From NCBI RefSeq assembly GCF_004208525.1, contig NZ_SGIT01000002.1, positions 1,178,001 through 1,242,000 of the forward strand: a stretch of 64,000 nt of DNA, in the 5' to 3' direction. This document shows positions 59,390 through 64,000 of the stretch, in pieces. A program made the translations under genes and the position numbers. The notes beneath the pieces are model-generated. The model saw only the letters and a list, made by a program, of their open reading frames with translations, did not search any database and was not told where the DNA came from. Each line of letters opens with the position of its first letter. The stretch's first letter is position 1. The stretch is from Sphingobacterium corticibacterium. Lineage in GTDB: Bacteria; Bacteroidota; Bacteroidia; Sphingobacteriales; Sphingobacteriaceae.

Positions 59390-62300
59390 TTAGAATCTAA
59401 AATCTACACCTAAACTCAGGTTTCGGGTAATCGGATAATTACTATTGTCTACACCACCGATTACTTCCGGATCAAAACCCGAGTAATTCGTCCAGGTCAG
59501 CAAATTCTGACCCGACAGATAAAAACGTAGACTGCTGATTTTTGCGCGCTCCGATAGGACATTCGGTAACGTATAACCGATTGTCACATTTTTTAGGCGC
59601 AAATATTTTCCTTCTTCGATAAAACGATCCGAATTACGGGTGTTTCGGTTAGGGTCACTGTAGATTGCACGAGGCATTTCATTGCTCGTTCCTTCACCCG
59701 TCCAACGCTCTTGTACTTTCGTCGTCTGGTTACGAATCGTATACATACCTTCCAAGGTGACCCGGTTAGCATTATATATCTGATTGCCTGCTACGCCTTG
59801 TAAAAACAGTTCCATATCAACGTTTTTATAAGACAACCTGTTTCCCATGGCAAAACTCCAGCTTGGCGTTGGATTCCCCAGATAGGTTCGGTCGTAATCA
59901 TTAACCACACCATCTTTACTTAAATCTAAAAACTTGATGTCTCCGGGTGCCGTACTATTCGCCGGGTCTGCACCCTGATATTGATGTGCGTAGCTGTTCA
60001 CCTCATCCCAATTTTGGAAAAGACCGTTGGTACGCCAGCCATAAAATCCCGATACAGGCTGTCCAACGGTATGGGACTGGTATCCGAAATAGATCGGCAC
60101 ATCACCATGCAGGTTGACAATCTTATTTCTGTTGTACGAAATATTAAAATCAGAATGCCATTTGAAATCGCCACGTAAGTTATCACTTCCGATGGTCAAT
60201 TCCCATCCTTTATTTTCTACCTCACCCGCATTGATCATTGGCGTATAGATATCGGAATATCCCGTGGTGATCGGTACAACCATACTGACCAACATATCGG
60301 AGGTTTTCTTGATATAGGTATCAAATGTGACATTGATCCTGTTTTCAAAAAATGCGGCATCGACCCCGACATTCGTCTGTTTGATCGTTTCCCAGCGAAT
60401 ATTTGGGTTTGGCATGACCAATGGATACAATGTAGAGACCGGCGTGTCATTAAACACGTATCTGGATGTATTGAGGCGTGCGGATGCCGCATAGATATCC
60501 AAAACGGCCTGATTACCGGTGACACCATATCCGGCGCGTACTTTTACATCTCCGAAAATATGGTTCTTGTTAAAGAAATCTTCTTCGGAGATCCGCCAAG
60601 CAGCCGCAAAGGAAGGAAATGTTCCCCAACGATTGTCTGGTGCAATACGGGAGGTTCCGTCATGACGTACCGTGGCCGTCAGTAAATACTTATTGTCGAA
60701 GGTATAATTGGCACGACCGAAAAAAGAAAGAAGTGCCCACTCATTCCGACTACCGCCAACCGTCGGGTCAAGCAAGCCGTTGTTGAGCTGGTTATTGTTA
60801 TCGGATAGAAACTCTTTAATACTGCCCGTCATGTAGTTATACTCATTGTTCTGGGCACTGGAACCGACCATAATGTTAACATCGTGAATCCCATCGAAGG
60901 TATTGGTATACGTCAACGTATTATCCCACAGATACGTCAGGCTCTTGTTGGAACTCTCGCTCCGGAATGAATTCGGCACGGGAATGGGTTTCCAATCATA
61001 TTTGGGAGCAAAGTTCACATTGTCCCATGCTTTATAGTCCAGGCCAACGATGGTTTTGAATGTAAAATGGTCTAAAAACTTTGCCTCAGCATACAAGTTG
61101 CCCAACAGATTATATCCATTGGTGGTATTTTGATCCAATAAGGCGGTACCGATGGGGTTCCTCAAATCCCCATAGAAAATCGCTTCATTTCCCGGTCCGG
61201 AGAAGCTACCGTCTTCATTGTATATGGGTTGCGTGGGCAATGAGGCCAATGTATTCAAAACGCTGTAAGAACCATTCTTTTTAATATCATGGCTCAAGCT
61301 CAGGTTATTCCCCATTTTCAGCCAAGAGGTCTGTTGGGCCTCATTATTAAACTGAAAGGTATAACGCTTGTAGGATGTATTCAATACAATACCATCTTGG
61401 CTCAAGATACCCCCTGAAACGTAATAGGTATTTTTCTCTCCTCCCCCCGAATAAGATAGGGAATAGTTAGACAGGCGGTCCCTACGCAATAGCGCGTCAG
61501 TCCAGTCAGTACCCTCTCCCAAAAGCGTAGGATCGGCAAAGTCAGGCCGTTGCCGTTCATTATTATTAGCCATCATTTCATTGTGCAACGAGGCAAACTG
61601 TGCGGCATTCAACATTTTAGGAAGACTGGTTGCCTCCTGCGTTGCAAAATTGGCACTGGCAGCGAAGGTTCCCTTATCTTTATGTCCCTTTTTGGTAGTA
61701 ATCAGCACCACACCATTTGCACCACGCGAACCGTAAATAGCCGTTGCTGACGCATCTTTGAGGATATCAATGGTTTCTACATCATTGGGATTCAAGGCGT
61801 TCAATGCAAGATCGGTCGGCACACCGTCAATAACTAATAGGGGAGCACTGTTATTGATCGACCCCAATCCACGTATCTGAATAGATACATTGCTTCCCGG
61901 CGCTCCACTATTCACAATCTGTACACCGGATGCGCGTCCTTGCAATGCTTCTCCGATATTGGCGACAGGTCGATCTTTCATGGCCTCCGAACCGACCGAA
62001 GCCATTGACCCCGTTAGATCACGTTTTCGCACGGTACCATACCCCACCACGACAATCTCCTCCAGCTCTTCCTGGCTTTCCAGCAGGGTGATCTGATAAA
62101 CAGATAAAGCATCTACAGGTTGCTCAATCAATGAATAGCCAATCGAGGTAACGTGCAGTACATCCCCCGTTTCTGCCTGTAGCGAAAATTGTCCGTCCGC
62201 ATCGGTACGCGTTGCTGCATTTTTCCCCAAAACAGCTACCGAAGCCCCTGCAACCGGGTTGCCTGCACGATCTGATACGGTACCGGAGATGCTTCGCTGC

Positions 62301-62392
62301 TGCGCATACGCATCGACATGCAATAGCACACTCCACATAGCCAGTAGGACATACATCACTGCAGTACGTCTGTGACACAAAAAGATTTTCAT
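59390..62392 (-). CDS. susC: SusC/RagA-family TonB-linked transporter
   Basis: 1000 residues. Signal peptide (ending AYAQQ), carboxypeptidase-like domain (ISGTVSDRAGNPVAGASVAV), TonB box region (EEIVVVGYGT), the plug with NIGEALQGRASGV and PLLVIDGVP, KDASATAIYGSRGANGV, and a barrel that ends in an aromatic strand (LSLGVDFRF). It imports oligosaccharides with SusD. It heads the PUL operon; promoter and operator features lie in the 210 bases upstream. Confidence 0.96.
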   Translation of the reverse strand: MKIFLCHRRTAVMYVLLAMWSVLLHVDAYAQQRSISGTVSDRAGNPVAGASVAVLGKNAATRTDADGQFSLQAETGDVLHVTSIGYSLIEQPVDALSVYQITLLESQEELEEIVVVGYGTVRKRDLTGSMASVGSEAMKDRPVANIGEALQGRASGVQIVNSGAPGSNVSIQIRGLGSINNSAPLLVIDGVPTDLALNALNPNDVETIDILKDASATAIYGSRGANGVVLITTKKGHKDKGTFAASANFATQEATSLPKMLNAAQFASLHNEMMANNNERQRPDFADPTLLGEGTDWTDALLRRDRLSNYSLSYSGGGEKNTYYVSGGILSQDGIVLNTSYKRYTFQFNNEAQQTSWLKMGNNLSLSHDIKKNGSYSVLNTLASLPTQPIYNEDGSFSGPGNEAIFYGDLRNPIGTALLDQNTTNGYNLLGNLYAEAKFLDHFTFKTIVGLDYKAWDNVNFAPKYDWKPIPVPNSFRSESSNKSLTYLWDNTLTYTNTFDGIHDVNIMVGSSAQNNEYNYMTGSIKEFLSDNNNQLNNGLLDPTVGGSRNEWALLSFFGRANYTFDNKYLLTATVRHDGTSRIAPDNRWGTFPSFAAAWRISEEDFFNKNHIFGDVKVRAGYGVTGNQAVLDIYAASARLNTSRYVFNDTPVSTLYPLVMPNPNIRWETIKQTNVGVDAAFFENRINVTFDTYIKKTSDMLVSMVVPITTGYSDIYTPMINAGEVENKGWELTIGSDNLRGDFKWHSDFNISYNRNKIVNLHGDVPIYFGYQSHTVGQPVSGFYGWRTNGLFQNWDEVNSYAHQYQGADPANSTAPGDIKFLDLSKDGVVNDYDRTYLGNPTPSWSFAMGNRLSYKNVDMELFLQGVAGNQIYNANRVTLEGMYTIRNQTTKVQERWTGEGTSNEMPRAIYSDPNRNTRNSDRFIEEGKYLRLKNVTIGYTLPNVLSERAKISSLRFYLSGQNLLTWTNYSGFDPEVIGGVDNSNYPITRNLSLGVDFRF

Positions 62393-62473
62393 AAATAACG
62401 CTTTACTTTAATGAATAACACAATTTATAATTGACCGCCAGCCTCTATCAGGTTTACTCTTGGAAGTCTTATA

Positions 62474-62530
62474 CAAAGCTAGGAGAGAATTAGGTCTAAA
62501 AAAGGGCGTCAAGATAAAATATAGACCTAA
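62474..62530 (-). promoter_or_regulatory. susC promoter with inverted repeat, candidate operator
   Basis: On the minus strand TAGCTTTG (62481-62474) matches the -7 element TAnnTTTG. Just upstream of it a perfect 9-base inverted repeat, TTAGGTCTA (62490-62498) and TAGACCTAA (62522-62530), has arms 32 bases apart, about three helical turns. The layout suits an activator bound next to RNA polymerase. The DUF6377 regulator directly upstream is the natural candidate. Confidence 0.5.
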
Positions 62531-62602
62531 AAATAAACCAACTTTCTGACAAACAGATAATTATACAAAAAACAGGATGTGAAAAATATAGAAAGTATAA
62601 TG

Positions 62603-64000
62603 CTAAATCTTGCTAATTCTTCCTATTTTCATGACCATATCGTCAAATTTTTCTCTAGGGACACGTGCTTTATTTCTTATCCGCGTGCGATAACTATAAA
62701 TCGTGTTGGTGGAATAATGGAGAAATCCTGCAATTTTTGAACTATCTGTAATACCCAGTCGGATTAAAGCAAATATGCGGAGTTCTGTATTTAAAAGTTC
62801 ATTGTTTTTCAGCACAAAGCGTTCCTCTTCCATCAATAGCACATTAAAGTCTTCGACAAAATTCGGATAGATATGAAGAAAAATATGGTCAAACGTAGAA
62901 AACAGCTCTTTTACTTCCCGTTCAATCATATCTCTTGATTTTAAACGCTTCAGGAGCTCATCCATTTTACCGCCCATGACCATCTTTTTCAGCACGGTCT
63001 GAAAGTGCTCCAGTTTATCGATATACGTCGAACATAGATCCAAGAATTGACCGATATAGGCTTCTTTAATGTGGTTAGCCTCTGCTAAGTCTTTATTAAT
63101 AGAGGATACTTCGAGATTCGTCTTATGCAGGGCATCGTTGGTTGTATTCAACCGGGCATTCAGTTCCTGCAAACGTTGATTCGCCTCAAACAGCTCTTCC
63201 CGTACCCTATTTATCCTTTTCATCTGTCGGTAAACATAAATAATCGCTAAAGCCAGAAAAATAGAAAGTACTGACACCAACAACAAAAAGCCGGTCAACA
63301 TATCCTTTTTCTGCGCTTCATTTTCTTGATATGCAGAATCGATGATGGGAAAAATCTGCGAGGCTTCATAGGCCCGGAAACGAGCATTGCAAAAGATAGC
63401 ATCCTCCATGGAGGATTGTATACATTTATAGGCTTCTTCAATATGTTCCGTTTCGTAGAGTAAAGAAGCCAACGCTTGCATGGCGGCATTTTCCTTAATG
63501 GCGTTCTTGATATCGTATATAGCAGACTGTATCAAATACCGACGCTGTAGGGGAATATTCCCTTCCTGCCTAAAGACCGTTGCCAGCGCATAACAAAGGA
63601 TAGCGCGCTCGTGGTTCTCTTCGTCGGATTGACTCAAAAGTCGCATTAATATCGTTTTGGCTTTCTCCAACTGCTGATGATCCAGTAGTTTCTCCGCATA
63701 AACAATCTGGTATTGTGTACTTTCAGGATCTAATTCATGGAGCAACGAATCACGATAAAGATCACTCTGAGCTTCGTATTTATCATCGTAGTGATTGGCA
63801 GAAGAATAAAACTTATATAATCTCTTACGTGCATCATAGTATTTCACACGTAAGGGCGAGGGAAGTCGCTCACTCGATATATCTTGTAAAATATTATAAG
63901 AGTCGATATACATACCGGCCGTGAAATGTAAGGCTGCCAGATCAAGATTGCTCTCTGTTATCCATTCGGCATGGCCGTACCGCCGGGCGAGTTGCAAACT
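62603..64000 (-). CDS. SusR-like DUF6377 regulator, C-terminal part
   Basis: The frame runs off the right edge, so the N-terminus is missing; 464 residues are visible. Helical TPR-like repeats (periplasmic) occupy about 1-225, then one membrane helix (about 228-250, LTGFLLLVSVLSIFLALAII), a coiled coil (NQRLQELNARLNTTNDALHK), the DUF6377 region and a C-terminal LuxR-like helix-turn-helix (TDSSKIAGFLHYSTNTIYSY). The type of SusR in Bacteroides senses the imported sugar and turns on the PUL in the same cell membrane protein. It is on the same strand as the PUL, 210 bases upstream of susC. Confidence 0.85.
   Translation of the reverse strand, partial: SLQLARRYGHAEWITESNLDLAALHFTAGMYIDSYNILQDISSERLPSPLRVKYYDARKRLYKFYSSANHYDDKYEAQSDLYRDSLLHELDPESTQYQIVYAEKLLDHQQLEKAKTILMRLLSQSDEENHERAILCYALATVFRQEGNIPLQRRYLIQSAIYDIKNAIKENAAMQALASLLYETEHIEEAYKCIQSSMEDAIFCNARFRAYEASQIFPIIDSAYQENEAQKKDMLTGFLLLVSVLSIFLALAIIYVYRQMKRINRVREELFEANQRLQELNARLNTTNDALHKTNLEVSSINKDLAEANHIKEAYIGQFLDLCSTYIDKLEHFQTVLKKMVMGGKMDELLKRLKSRDMIEREVKELFSTFDHIFLHIYPNFVEDFNVLLMEEERFVLKNNELLNTELRIFALIRLGITDSSKIAGFLHYSTNTIYSYRTRIRNKARVPREKFDDMVMKIGRISKI

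Overview
The window is chromosomal DNA from a Bacteroidota bacterium, most likely of the Sphingobacteriaceae (Sphingobacterium/Pedobacter type). The signs are SusC/SusD pairs, TonB receptors with carboxypeptidase-like N-terminal domains, a DUF4374 lipoprotein, a DUF6377 regulator, the long NagB fused to a PIG-L domain, promoters with a TAnnTTTG -7 element, and few Shine-Dalgarno sites. The genus is an inference. No tRNA, rRNA, CRISPR array or intact mobile element was seen.

Layout. 1-792: 3' end of a SARP-like regulator. 863-12927, minus strand: galK-galT, a metallophosphoesterase, hemH, ispH, a Rieske protein, typA, kbl, an ABC-type permease, a DUF2147 protein and cobA. 13077-32262, plus strand: a tightly packed run of 17 genes for nitrate assimilation and molybdenum cofactor. 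It holds nirBD, a small beta-rich exported protein, a MoeB-like protein, moaCB, moeA, narK, a fused nitrate reductase, a rubredoxin-tailed NiR-like protein, a TauE-type permease, moaA-D-E, mobA, a TonB receptor, a di-haem peroxidase and a small exported SUOX-fold protein. An FNR-like regulator (32274-32957) faces its end, and an FNR-type palindrome lies in the nirB/cobA promoter region.

33085-44187: a small membrane protein, then a minus-strand cluster that resembles the xenosiderophore (Xus) system: TonB receptor, DUF4374 lipoprotein, two unassigned exported proteins, an exported ankyrin protein, a DUF2271 protein, a PepSY/flavodoxin/NADPH reductase and ApbE. Fur-like boxes lie at its promoter. 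The model is outer-membrane uptake of a ferric siderophore followed by reduction in the periplasm with electrons from cytosolic NADPH, perhaps through a flavin attached covalently by ApbE.

44240-46280: a debris region with tandem 21-bp repeats, an internally deleted PD-(D/E)XK nuclease gene, a frameshifted XRE regulator remnant and a GC-rich stretch without a recognisable gene. 46281-49920: nagB, an AraC regulator meeting it stop to stop, and a TlpA-like thioredoxin. 49946-64000, minus strand: a dextran-type polysaccharide utilisation locus with a SusR-like regulator (cut by the right edge), susC, susD, a SusE/F-like binding lipoprotein, a GH66 lipoprotein, GH31 and GH97. The GH66 enzyme probably cuts alpha-1,6-glucan at the surface, SusCD imports the fragments, and GH31 and GH97 release glucose in the periplasm.
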